Counted from the stretch's first letter, positions 46,327-57,500 are shown. The stretch is DNA of 64,000 nucleotides from Isoetes taiwanensis (GCA_021234155.1 JAJEKV010000652.1:61542-125541); one strand, 5' to 3'. Notes: generated by a model not told the origin, from the letters alone. Numbers and translations are program-made.

Positions 46327-46333
46327 TATAAAT
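46327..46333 (+). promoter_or_regulatory. TATA box for ORF-A (copy 2)
   Basis: CCCTATAAATGATCTAGACC, 75 bases after Q2 and 102 bases before the ATG at 46435. Matches the position and context in copy 1. Confidence 0.6.
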
Positions 46334-46434
46334 GATCTAGACCCCCATTTTTGTCCCTTCCTTAGAAAAAATGCGCTCTCGTCACGCTAAGAGGCGATTT
46401 TCAGCTGCCAGACATCAGTTAATGACAGATTGAA

Positions 46435-47638
46435 ATGGCGAGGACCAAGCGGGGCTTGACAAGGAAGCCCGTAGAAGCTTGGTCGATCTCGGCGCCCGAC
46501 AGCCACGATTAGGAGGATACTCAAGAGCGCCTTTTCAGGCAAAGGGCGAATCTTCATCGGTGAGGAGGCAAACTTCGGACAAAGCGCCGAAGCAGAGGTC
46601 ATAGGGGAAGAAGCGGTAGGATGTCATGCACGGATCCTCGAAGAAATGTAGGAGGAAAAAGAAAGGAAGCCCGAGAGAAGGCGGGGGCCGAAGGACAACC
46701 AGCCGTCGAGGAACCTTTCGGCGTGGGCCCGCTGCGGCTGAGGAGAGGGAGGCGGCTTATACCTGGCGAAGAAGCGGACCTCGCTGGCGTTCCCCGGCAA
46801 ATATGTGAAGCCAAAAGAAGCCGGCGAAAAAGGGACAAAAAGATGGGAGGGCGAGAGCCAACCACGGTACCGTGGCCCGAAAGGAAAAGGGCCAAAGGCA
46901 TTAAGGGCAAAGAAGCGAGTGGTGAAGGTTGAGTAGCGCGAGATCCCGTCATCAATGAGCCATCGAGGCCCGAGCCCACCTTCTCACAGAAGCGACTTCG
47001 GACGAGATTCGTCCCCAAACGAGAGGGGCAAGCTCTTGAAACCCCGTGCCGATGCGAAGGAAGTACGAGCAGGTGGCTTTGAGGAAAAGGCAGCACAGGC
47101 GGCAAAGCCCCACCTTTTCGGCGTGGGATAGAGTTAAAAGCCCACGACCACAGCGGGGGCGTCGTGATAGACCCGTCAAGGTCTATCAGAAGAGATTAAG
47201 AGCACAAGCCTACATGGCGAAGTGGGCTAGCGTCAACACTACCGGAGGAACGGGGTGAGAACAATTGGCGGACGCCCGGAGCAAAAAGCAGGACAGAAGC
47301 GCCCGCCACCGGGGCCCAAACCTCCCGAGCACCGAGGGAAAGAAGCGGACCAAGAGCAAGCGGAAGAACCTGAGCCCTCAAGGAAATCCGGCACTCGGTG
47401 AATTCACGGACTCTTGATTCCGGGCACCATTTCAGCGCTTAGTCCAGAAGTTATCGCGAGGTACAACCACGGACATCGCGGGTGACGATGAAATCTTTCC
47501 GTGCCCTCTGGGGAGGCGGCGAGGCGAAAATAGTGCAACATTTTGAGGATTCGACGGGCTGCATAGTTCCGCAGCGAGGGTCAGCTCATGAGGCGGGATA
47601 TGCACTTAGCTAGACACATCAAGGGAGAACGCCCTTGA
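46435..47638 (+). pseudogene. ORF-A (copy 2)
   Basis: Starts MARTKRGLTRKPVEAWS at 46435, resembling the MARDKAIKRKPK start in copy 1, and ends RRDMHLARHIKGERP with TGA at 47636-47638. The middle is highly charged low-complexity sequence (KRKEAREKAGAEGQPAVEEP; RSRRKRDKKMGGREP) with no recognisable domain, signal peptide or membrane segment. The start was chosen because both copies share MAR.K plus TATA spacing; an earlier ATG at 46375 is possible. Frames shift at several points, so the real length is uncertain (about 400 codons if joined). Confidence 0.55.
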
Positions 47639-47783
47639 ACCTTTTTGTAAATAATGAAAATTTTTGTTAATATAAAGAATTTTTGTGTAAATAATGTGTC
47701 CAATCTTTCTTAATTAGGTTAAGATATCGATTTCTGGCTTTTGTTTTGGTCAAATTGGAGTTTTTGAGCAAAATTGAGACGAT

Positions 47784-47846
47784 GTCTCACACGTCGCGCT
47801 AGGACAGAAAATGAGAATCTCATTTTCGGTACATAGCGTGTGAACC
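47784..47846. repeat. near-palindrome Q3 (between ORF-A and ORF-B, copy 2)
   Basis: GTCTCACACGTCGCGCTAGG, centre AAAATGAGAATCTCATTTT (perfect), then ACATAGCGTGTGAACC. Same core type as Q1. Confidence 0.85.
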
Positions 47847-47976
47847 ATACTAAAAATGCCCAAAACAGCTCCAAATCAACCAAATAAGGAGTCAATTCTG
47901 CCTATCTCGACGAGTCCAGTAGAATTACACCCTTAGATCATCCAAACTGATCAAGTTTAACCCATTTAGAGCCCAT

Positions 47977-48043
47977 GTCTCACACATCGCGCCAGGGCAG
48001 AAAATGAACTTTTCATTATCGGTCTGGGCGCAACGTGTGAGAC
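47977..48043. repeat. near-palindrome Q4 (upstream of ORF-B, copy 2)
   Basis: GTCTCACACATCGCGCCAGG, centre AAAATGAACTTTTCATTAT, then GGTCTGGGCGCAACGTGTGA followed by GAC. Same core type as Q2. It lies 193 bases from Q3. Confidence 0.88.
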
Positions 48044-48237
48044 CTCTCAGCATTTTCTTCACCATGCCATATCCAAGGGATCTCCAAGTTGTTGCAACAG
48101 GTTCATTAGTCGATCTTAGCATGTTCAAACCCTAAAAGTAGGCTTCAAACTCTCAATTGCACCTCTTAATAGGTCAGAATCACCCAATCGGTGACAAATT
48201 CTAGGTTATCCAAAATTAGGGTTTTCCCCTTTTTTTC

Positions 48238-48245
48238 TATAAATA
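48238..48245 (+). promoter_or_regulatory. TATA box for ORF-B (copy 2)
   Basis: TTTCTATAAATAGGCCCC, 118 bases before the ORF-B ATG at 48356. The preceding TTAGGGTTTTCCCC is also present in copy 1. Confidence 0.65.
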
Positions 48246-48355
48246 GGCCCCCCATTTCTCAATTAGCACCACAAGTTTGCTCTCCTTTGCTTGGCGATCT
48301 TCCGGCTCCGAAGGCGTTTACGCATCTTTTGATACTCCCTTCTTAAGCTAGATCA

Positions 48356-49843
48356 ATGGCCCGCTTTGCTGACTTTGGCGATGAGTGCAGCGCCCGGTGC
48401 CCATCTTCTTAGAAGGCGGATGTCAATGACATCTTAGGAGACTTTGGGAGAGAAATAGATTTCCAAGCCACTTTGAATGCAACCCCATCATATAGACAAG
48501 TTCTAGTAGAGTTCCAAGCTAGGGTAGGACCCTCCATCGTTCGACTCCCCTTGCATAGGCTACTTTGTCCCCTTGACCCTTCAAGCGGCCTTGGTGATGT
48601 CCCCAACATCGCCAAGTACTTGACTAACAAGCCTTGAGATTTGGCGGACTACATGGTCTGACGGTTAGCGGGACCAAGTATTTTCCTACCCGCCGCCCTA
48701 GCTATTTTCTTATCCCCGCTTGTAGAAACCCAATGGGGGCAACCTCTATCCCTCAGGATGGAGGTGGACCCCATAGCGATCAAGTAGAAGCGGATGCTTT
48801 TTGCGATACCGGCAAAGAGCAAGAAGGGAAAGAAGAAGAAGAAGTCCGGACGGTGAAGAGTACAGAGGCGCTAGACCGGAGGAGGAGCGGTGACAAGCGA
48901 AGAGGAGCTGGTCAACCCGGCGAGCCCGGGAGAACATCGAGTTGCTCCCCCCACTTGGGCTAGGCATCACAAGCCTAGCCCCTACCATCATCAGCGAGGG
49001 AGAGTATCTGCTCCTCGCGCGACATCGAGAACCTCCCAGAATGCGGGGAGAGGAAGTCGGAGGTGGATAACTGCTCACCTGTCTGGCCGGTCCGGCTTGG
49101 GGCGACTTCATCGTCGGGGAGTCTCCGGACTTTCAGCTTCAAGTCGGGGAGCGAGACACCTGCTCTGAAGTCGACTTCCGCATCGAACCTCTGACAACAT
49201 CGGCAAATGATGGGGCCGGAGCTGCCGGCGGAGGAGGAGTTCCTTGCCCCTCGAGGAGCGGATGGGGATCCATGGTAAGACCACAAGCATCTTAATGCCC
49301 GGGCCTTGACACCACCTCCAACAAGAGGGGAGGAATGCGACCTCCCGGAGTCGGCGCCACAGTGAAGACTACAGGGACCTCAGCGAGATAGAGGTCGGCC
49401 AGCCACAGCTGGTGACATAGATTTGGAGGCCAAACAAATGGAGAATGCTTCGACACCTGATGACAGTCCACGGTACTACTGCCCCTGGCTGGCGGGGATG
49501 GGAGAATAAGCGGTAGTACATAAGAGTTCGACCCGGGGTGAAGAAGGAGTGTTCATGCTTATTGCACTCTCAGGCTTCGGCAGGCATGCTCGAATAGCGG
49601 CAAATGTCGACTATGCTGTCCTAGTCAAGAGAGCAATGGCACTTGACCTCATCGACGGCAGGCGAGATTGGCGGTGGTGACCGGCTGCACATCGACCCTT
49701 GAGGGTGGAAGAGTTAGCGAGAGCCTTCGCGAGGCGGCTTTCGTCGACAAAGCGATCCTCGGGGAACTTGGGTCATTCGGTAGGAACGGTCCAAGTTAAA
49801 GTTCCTTGAGGACAACCCATCTTACCGGCGATTTCAAGAGTAG
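48356..49843 (+). pseudogene. ORF-B (copy 2)
   Basis: From ATG at 48356 (MARFADFGDE) to TAG at 49841-49843. Conserved with copy 1: DVNDILGDFGREIDFQATLN near 48420, PLHRLLCPL near 48550, GLGDVPNIAKYLTNK at 48592-48636, a lysine-rich KSKKGKKKKK near 48820, GEEGVFM.IA near 49540, VDYAVLVKRAMALD near 49607, and the GHSVGT.QVK...FLEDNP end. The PNIAKYLTNK block is the best anchor for homology searches. I find no similarity to gag, pol, env or plant mobile-domain motifs. As read there are several frameshifts and stops. Equal span in the two copies argues that it is a single ancestral gene of about 490 codons. Confidence 0.65.
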
Positions 49844-49933
49844 TTAGACTCTTGATCCCGGAGACTTTTTGTACTAAAATATTATATAAAATATGAATAT
49901 AATTTCTTTTGCACTTTAAATATTTTGTTGATG

Positions 49934-50347
49934 TATTTTTTTTTGAAGAAGCATTATGTCGGACAATATATTAAAAGAATGGTAATGTTACAAAGCAAGT
50001 GAGGAGGAAGGAGAACTGCCCCAAAAGGCAGGTGATACCTCGACACTCCACAACTCTTTGCAACTCTCTTCTGTACAAAGCTGACCATCACCATCTACCA
50101 CACCCAAAGTCCATGGAAATGGAAAACTTCCGCTCTACTAATCCGGGAACACCAAAAGCTTTGAAATAGCTTGTGCACGAGTGAGGAATCCGAGAGGCTG
50201 CAGACTCTTGAATCCCCTGAAAGATAGCCGCCGCTTCCAAATCAACCACACCAACCAAGCCATACCGGATGCAAGGCTTCTTTGCCCGTCTGTGGCCAAA
50301 CACGAGGATATACATGGCGGCAATTGTTATATTTTGAGCCCACGACC
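49934..50347 (-). mobile_element. 5'-truncated LINE-like piece inserted before gag
   Basis: Absent from the matching place in copy 1 (17,520-17,545). On the minus strand it ends in AAAAAAAAA at ~49936-49944 and contains a frame with GMAWLVWLIWKRRLSF near 50,255, resembling the W.IWK.R block found after the RT zinc-binding region of plant LINEs. Flanking element sequence resumes at CCCACAACTATACC. No clean target duplication was found, so the ends are approximate. Confidence 0.55.
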
Positions 50348-50519
50348 CAATCCCACAACTATACCAACAAACATAAATAATGCAAGAGAACAAGCTAAAA
50401 CTAACCATATAGCCATGAATTACTTGTGCATGCGGCTAGAGCCCTAAGCTCGAGGACGACAAGCGCCGAGACCACGTGGAAAAACGAGTCGCCAGGCCAC
50501 CCCGACAAAGGAACTGTTT

Positions 50520-51700
50520 GAGGAATTTGGACCCATGACCCCAGAAAGAAGAAATATCGCGAGATGAAACAGACCTTGGCGGATAAAGGCTTTGTTGGCG
50601 CACAAGCATGGCGGGTTCGGTGGGCAGCGCTTAGGCGCCTCAAGCATCAGCTTCGGAAAAGCGAGGAAGGGACAAGAAGAGGAGCAAGAAGGAGGTCCTC
50701 CATTTCGGAATCCTCAGACTCAAGCTCGATTTGGACTCGGAGCTCAGAGGAAGAGGAAAGCGGGCCAAGGACCGAAGCGGATGGAAAGCGGAGGAACCGC
50801 TTCCGGATGGAAGCGAGGGATACCCAGATGGGCGACAAAGGGACACAAGAACCTCGATTACCGCGAAGAAAGTAGACTCTGCATTGGGAAATGTTTTGGA
50901 AGGCCGGGAAGCTCGAGGCAATTCTCCGAAACGCAGTCAGGGCATGGAGGCAGAGGCATTGGCTCGATGAGATGAGTGAATGCGGCAATGCTTATGGGAT
51001 GAAGGACAAGGATAAAAGCGTGGTAGCGGCCAACACGAAAGGAAGCGCCGCATTTGGTGGAAAGGGTATGCAAAGGCCCATGGCTTAGCGAGGATGCTTG
51101 CGAGGTTCAGAAGTTTGCTAAAGCCTTCAAAAGCGCCACTCACGTCCCAAGAGAGCACAAAGTCGGCATGATCACGGCAGTTCTACGAGGTTGCGGCAAA
51201 GGCAACAAATCGATCCGAAATATCTGAGAGAATTCATGAGGCTAAGGCTTTATGTATCAAAAGTTGGCGAAAAGCATGCGGTGGAAAGCTATATTGAGGG
51301 GCTGAATGATGAGATCCATAAGCTTGTAAGGGCAATAAACCCTAAAGGCGATATCTCGAAGCGAGTCAAGGCAATAAGTTTGCAAGCGGGGGGGACCTCA
51401 GAATAGCGGGCCGAGAGGCAGCGGTATTATCGGGACAAAGGCAAGGCAGGGGGGTTATAGCCCTAGGGCAGCCAGCCAGGCCCGGCTAGAGCCCCATATG
51501 GTGGCACCCGGGGAAGCAACAGAAAAAGCGGGTGTCCTTCGGGGAGGGTCAAACTACTCCAAAGCGGTCACGATCCTTTTTGCGAGGCTATGCCCAGGAA
51601 AAGAGGCGGGGAGTGCATAAGCGGCTTTGCTTCAGGTGCTTCGGCCGAGGGCCATAGGGCGGTGAGCGCCCCTCGTCATGAGTGCGGCACTAGCGGAGTT
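50520..51700 (+). pseudogene. Ty3/gypsy gag (copy 2)
   Basis: N-terminal charged part contains RKGQEEEQE near 50660, shared with copy 1. The capsid core reads YLREFMRLRLYVSKVGEKHA, then VESYIEGLNDEIHKLVRAIN at 51219-51350, clear retrotransposon gag helices. The nucleocapsid region near 51,620-51,655 reads LCFRCFGRG and then, one base out of frame, HRAV; the CCHC knuckle is present but broken by a one-base shift. It precedes the protease directly. Confidence 0.82.
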
Positions 51701-51789
51701 GGGAGATTGGGACATCATGCGGCGGCGGCGGCGAGGCAGCGCTGACTACATCGGGGAGTGTCATATCTTTGCGCAATAGACAAAAAACA

Positions 51790-52070
51790 AGCGAAAGCGA
51801 TTATAAAGTAATTTCTCTGATAAAGGGAAGGCCAAGGCCAAATCTTTCATAGTCACGATAGATCGGGGAAGTAGCCATAACTTTGCATCCCCGAGAATGG
51901 TTGAAATGTTGAAGTTGAAACCCTTTGAAGTCGAAGCCGAGGCCCGTTCTCTTAGCAAGTGGGGCGATAAAAAGGCGGGGCGGCAAGAGAATTAATTTCG
52001 ACATCGACTTGCCGGGGATTAAATATCGAGATGGGGGAAGGCGGTAATGGGCATTGGCAAGTATGACTGA
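51790..52070 (+). pseudogene. retroelement protease (copy 2)
   Basis: AKSFIVTIDRGSSHNFASPR, then MVEMLKLKPFEVE at 51838-51935: the retropepsin fold with D-R-G where D-S/T-G is needed. Copy 1 keeps D-S-G at the same point. Confidence 0.8.
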
Positions 52071-52399
52071 TCATAGGAATGGAGTATCTTGGACCGGCGG
52101 GGACCATCATCAATTGTGGGAAGCGGAAGGTGACCTTCCCAATGCCGAAGCGACAAAGATCGAGATCACGGGTAAGGAAGTTGTTCCCATCATGCGGTGT
52201 ATGTCTTCTAAGCGGATGCTCAAGTGCATAAGGGTGGCGGTAGCTTATATCTTCAAGTTGAGATCCAGAGAGGGAGCGGAAGAAGATAAGGAGGATGAGG
52301 GGCTCGACCAAGTTACCTAAGCGGGGTAGCTAATCTGATCCGCGGAGTTCCATGATCTCTTTCAGGGCGAGATAGCGGCTCCCTCCTTATAGAAATCGA

Positions 52400-53740
52400 G
52401 TGCGAGATAGCTTTTCGAACCCAGGAACAAAACCGACAAGTAAGGCTCCATACGAGAAATGGCGGCGGGGAGTTAGCGAACTAAAAAGCAATGCGGGGAG
52501 TTGCTTCGACCTAGGCTTCATTAGACCTGGCGTCTGCGCCGTTTGGAAGCGTCCATTACATTTGTTAAGAAGAAGGATGGCGGTTTAAGGATGTGCATAG
52601 ACTATAGGCGGTTGAATAAGCACACACCATCAAGTATCGCTCCCGGTCGGATGACTTGATGGATCATCTTCAAGGTGCAAAGGTCTTCTCAAAATCGACT
52701 TAAGGTCGAGGTTATCATCGGATCAGGATAAAGGAAGAAGATATCCATAAAAACGCCTTGAGGCAGCGGTATGGGCATTATGAGTTCGGTAATGCCTTTC
52801 GGCTTATCGAATACCCTTGCGGCGTTCATGAGGTTCATGAGCGACATCTTGAGGGAGTTTTCGGACATCTTTGTGATCGTAGTCTTTGGCGACATTTTGG
52901 TGTATAGCGGAAGCGAGATCCCTTGAAGAACCGTGCAACACTCAAGGAGAATCTTTGGAAAAGTTGAAAAGGCACCGGTTATGCGCCAAGTTGTCCAGTG
53001 TGTCGCCTTAGCGGAGAAGGGTGGAATACCTAGGTCATGTGATATCAGCGGGAAGGAATTTCAGCGGATCACTGCCAAGATTGAAACGATGATTGATGGC
53101 GGCACGAAGAATGTGCATGAAGTCGAAGCTTTTCTCGGCCTAGCGGTACTCTGAGAAAGTTCGTGAAGAACTTTGCTAAGATAAGCTGACCCGCTAACGG
53201 ACTTAGCCCGAGGAAAAGGTAAAAGATTAGGTGAGCATTGGCACAAAAGCCCAAGCAGGGTTTGAATTGTTGAAGGAAGCTTTAACAACCGCCCGATCCT
53301 AACCACGCGGACCGAGAGAAAGATAAGCTGTAGCAACAAGAGTAAAGATAGCTCTGGCTTGAGTGCTCATGCAAGAAAAGCGTGTGGTGGCGTCGACTCG
53401 GGGAAAGATGAGCGGGCCCGGCAGCGCTACCCGCATGATCGGCGGGAATTGCTTTCGCGGTTGTCGGGGCATTAAAATTTGGAGGCATTGCCTTTTGGGA
53501 AGAAAGTTCCAATTGGATCTGAGATCGCCGAGCCTCGGTATGTATTCGACACACACACCTCAACCTAAAGCGAGAGAAGATGGATGGAGTTCCTTGAAGG
53601 TATGACTTTGATATAGTCTACAAGCGAGGGAAGCTCAATGTGGTAGCAGATGCGCTTTCAAGGCATCCACTGACAACTAGAGTGCATTGCAATGCAATTT
53701 CGATGCTCTCGGCGACTTTGGTAAGAAGATTGAAGAGTCC
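52400..53740 (+). pseudogene. reverse transcriptase and RNase H (copy 2)
   Basis: RT words: LGFIRPGVCA near 52520, KKDGGLRMCIDYRRLNKHT around 52567-52625, DDLMDHLQGAKVFSK at 52648-52690, RIKEEDIHKNA at 52725-52757, YGHYEF near 52770. The catalytic block reads IVVFGDILVYS at 52878-52910, so one of the two Asp residues is missing as read. NVHEVEAFLGLA at 53110 follows. RNase H is recognised by FDIVYKRGKLNVVADALSR near 53608-53660 (one base shift) with HPLTTRVHC after it. Copy 1 keeps FFDDI, so the loss here is copy-specific or a consensus error. Confidence 0.85.
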
Positions 53741-53879
53741 TTGCCAGCGGATGTGGATTTGAGGGGAAGTATGGGCAAGCCTCTCTAGGGAGGCTAGAGC
53801 AGATAAAGCGGGAAGCCTTTAAACATTATAAGAAGAAGGCAACCTGTTATCTGAAGTAAGAACAAGTTGTGCGTGCGAA

Positions 53880-54530
53880 TCGCCGGTATAAGAAATTGAT
53901 CCTCCATGACACGCTGCTTGATCCAATGGTGGCCATGCGGGATTCATGAAAACATATATTTCAAAGTCTTGGCGGCTATTATTGGCCGGGGAATAAAGCG
54001 GTAGCTTCGCTACATCAAGGAATGTCGGCTATACCCGGCGAGACAAAGGCGGAGCACTTAATTCGGGGGCATTGGAGCCATTAGCGGTGCCAAGCACAGC
54101 TAAGTGGGGAGGTGATCGGCATGGATTTCATCCACGGGGCTTCAAAGGGCGATGGGGGGAAAGATGCCTTGATGGTAGTGGTGGACAAGTTGTCGAAGAT
54201 GACACATTTTGTGCCTTGCGGGGACCCGAATCTGACTATGGATCTGAAGCTCTTCACCAAAGAGATCTTTAGGCTTCATGGCATGCCAAGGGAGATTATC
54301 TCCGACAGGGATCCGAAGTTTATGAGTGCCTTTTGGCAAGACCTCTTTGCGACCATTCAGACGAAGCTATCCATGAGCACGGCGTATCATCCTCAGACGG
54401 ATGGCCAAACGGGGCGGACCAACAGAATTTTAGAAGACATGCTACGGAACTATGTCTGGAATAAGCAAGGTATGTAGGAAGAATTTATTCACTTGGTGGA
54501 GTTTGCATATAATAGCACCAAGCAGGAATC
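53880..54530 (+). pseudogene. integrase N-terminal half (copy 2)
   Basis: The zinc-binding domain is only partly readable near 53,990-54,060. The core is one open frame: MDFIHGASKGDGGKDALMVV, VDKLSKMTHFVPCG, FRLHGMPREIISDRDPKFMS, STAYHPQTDGQTGRTNRILE. The catalytic Asp residues are in MDF (54,121) and SDRD (54,304). The Glu expected at about 54,412 in the TERTNR block reads Gly (GGG). The frame is split at 54,530 by the TIR element and resumes at 58,733. Confidence 0.9.
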
Positions 54531-54561
54531 AACCATCATCCAATTAAATTGGGATTATGTC
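54531..54561 (+). repeat. left terminal inverted repeat
   Basis: 31 bases beginning AACCATCATC and ending GGGATTATGTC; pairs with 58698-58728 with one mismatch (C/T). Confidence 0.9.
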
Positions 54562-57500
54562 AACTCCAAAAGCACGCCAACCTATAGTTGTTTTCTAATG
54601 GGTTTTTGGTTTTCCACCTCTTTTTTTTGCAATTATGAAATCACATTAAAGTTGCATTTCTCTTGTGTCTTTTATATCTACCTTGAAATATACAAAAAAC
54701 TATTGCAATTTTCTTGAATTCATAATGTTATAATCCTGGTACATTGAGATGAAAACACGATTGTATTTGACAAGTATAGTACATTTTGTGTGGACAATAA
54801 GAGCCTCCAAAATGTAAGGACATATCAATTAAACAATGACATTTAAAAAAAAAATGCCACGAAGAGTTGCCCATAATAGTTGCCCCCTATAGCCCGTTCG
54901 AGCCTAGAAAAAGCAATGGACCTGTAAAAATGTGTATATAAAAGCATTTAAATTACACCAACATCAAAATCAACTCTCTGCATTAAAGGGTCTTTGAAGC
55001 AGCCTAAGGAAATTTTCAAGGAAACAGTAGGATGATAGGGAAGTCGCTGAAAGTTGTCGACTGAATCAGTTAAACTTCTTACTGACTATTTTCCAAGCAT
55101 CTGTAGAGTTCCCTTATAAAAGCCCCTTGTGTATTATCCAAATTGATGAAGTGTGCATTCATAAAAACTCATGTGATTCATTCCAACAACTAAAACATGC
55201 TTATACAACAAAACAAATCATGCCAAGCATGTATTAACCAATATAATATTACGAGGATGAAACCTAGCTATAAAATAAAACAAAACAAAACAAATCCATG
55301 GCGTGTATTAGCAAACATCATTTGGAACAAAGTAAATCCATGGCGTGTATTAGCCACCATAATAATATTGTAGAGGTGAAGTTAAGGATATTTTGTGGAA
55401 GATAAAAATACCTTATATATCTGCGAAAGGAAGTTTTAAGCTAGGGAATCTTGCCCTTTGTGATAAGTCGAGGGTTCACCTGATTTAACAAAATACCGGG
55501 AAGTGGCATTACATCGGGAGAGACTTGGATACGGGGTTCAAATACAAATTAATTTGGAAATTTAGAAGTTATGGTAGTGTCCTCTGGATCGAAACTTGTT
55601 GATGGGTTTATTGAGCCTTAGCAGGAGCACTAAGTTCCCCGATATGAAGATATGTTGATCTCCGAAGATGTTTGAGTCTCATAGTTGAAGCTAAGCAGGC
55701 TAGTTACATGGTATTTCAAATTGGCATGAGTGTTAGTGTAAACTACAGTCTGCATCTACAGTCCTCTACTTCAAGCGTGATGCATGATACTCACTTTTTC
55801 CAAATCACGCTTAGCGTGTTTTATATTCCCTCTTACACTTGAAGAGGTTATCCTATCTTCTGTTGCAAACCCGGCATCTAAAAATATGGATTGCCTACCA
55901 TCTTGCATGAGAAATAAGCGAATTGTGAGCGTAAACATCAAGTCTCACGAAGAAGTTTTTACGAGATCCCTTGAAGGCTAAGGCAAAAGAATTGAATGAT
56001 TTAAAAGCATTCACGTTTATACACAAAAGCACCAGCCCTAAAGATTTGAAAATACGGAACTTCTTGAGATTGAAGATCTTTGAACTTGATTGCGTGGAGC
56101 GGGGAAGAAATTGGAAAAGGCGAAAATAGGACACGCACATTGCCGGAACCACAACATGAAGCAATCAGAGATGACCCATTTACCAACAAATGGATGGCTC
56201 ATATCAGAAGCATTTGCACCAGATACTAAAAGCCCAAAGCTCATATGGATTTGCTCAAACCCGGTCGGTTTTTTGCTCAAATACGATTTTTGGGTCATAA
56301 AAATTTCTTGTGAGTTTATCTTCTTGCCTGTAGTAAGCGAGCATTACGAGGATTTGGGACCATTCTCACTTCGAATTTTTTGGCTTCAAGGCTTCATGCT
56401 CCTGTTGCTTCTGAGCATAACATTCAGAAGCTTATTCTCCAATAATCTGCTGAGAAAATCGATCCAGCATTGCATACAATTGCAAATGGATATTTCCATC
56501 CTGCGCAGCAAGGGAAGAAGAAATGGAATCCGACTTGTATGATGTATCTTAAGAATGGGCACTTGAACACGGGTGTCGAAATAAAATATTTGAAGATTGT
56601 AGGCGGGATTCGTTGTAATGAAATGAAACACCATTCTAAGCGGTGACATCACGGGGCACATTTTTTAATGTCTGAACATCTGAGCAATATTAAAGGACAA
56701 TGGGAAGATCGGTATTTGAATCCGAAGGAAAGAAGGCGTGAAGAATAAAAAACTTGGATGAAGAATCTGTTTTAGAATGGATGCTTAGCGGGTTTCGATG
56801 AGGAAAAAACGGGGAAACAAACAAAGAAGACATGCTTTTATGCTTAACTAATGATTCGAGGTGCTTGTTGGCGATTTAAATTTGCGATTGAATCTTTGGA
56901 TCAAATCCAAGGAAGCTCTGCTACATGAATAAACTGTCAAAGAACCTTTGTTTGCCGAATTGGTAAGGCAGCCTCAAGAATAGACATCTGTCTTTGAAAG
57001 CGTAGGCGTGTCACATACGCCAGCAATCCACGAATCCAAGGAGCACGGTTGATGAGGAATCCAAATATCACATCTGCAGCTTGAAAGAATCAAAGAGTAA
57101 GCCATGGATCGAGCAAAAATGTGCAGAAGAAGCACAAAGCTGTGCTTTCATAAATTTGAATTTCCATGCGTGTGTTATCAAATTTGAATTTCGCCTTTTC
57201 AACTTTCTTTTTTCTCCTATTTTAGTTTCTAGCTCATCAAATCGAGAAAGCAAATCTGAAAGCGGCGGCAGGGCCTCGGGTTTTTTTCGGAAATCTGAGA
57301 CCTTAATCCTTCCTTGGCATAAGCAAATCCTGATCCGGCAGCAAAAGTATAAGCCTCCAGGTTTTTTTTTTTGGCATAAGTTGATGCGGCAACAGAAATA
57401 TGAGCTTTCAATTTTTGTATTCGTTTCATTTCTTATTTACATGCTTTGGATTGTTGTTGGGCTTTTGATTGCAGCCATGTTCGAAAACTAACGCTTGCGG

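Noticed and set aside
46600-46935. ORF-A as a nuclear localisation or histone-like protein
   Set aside because: Charge composition alone cannot support this; frames are uncertain.
57081-57491. Membrane protein gene inside the TIR element
   Set aside because: One hydrophobic stretch at the end of an otherwise random-looking frame; no conserved family.
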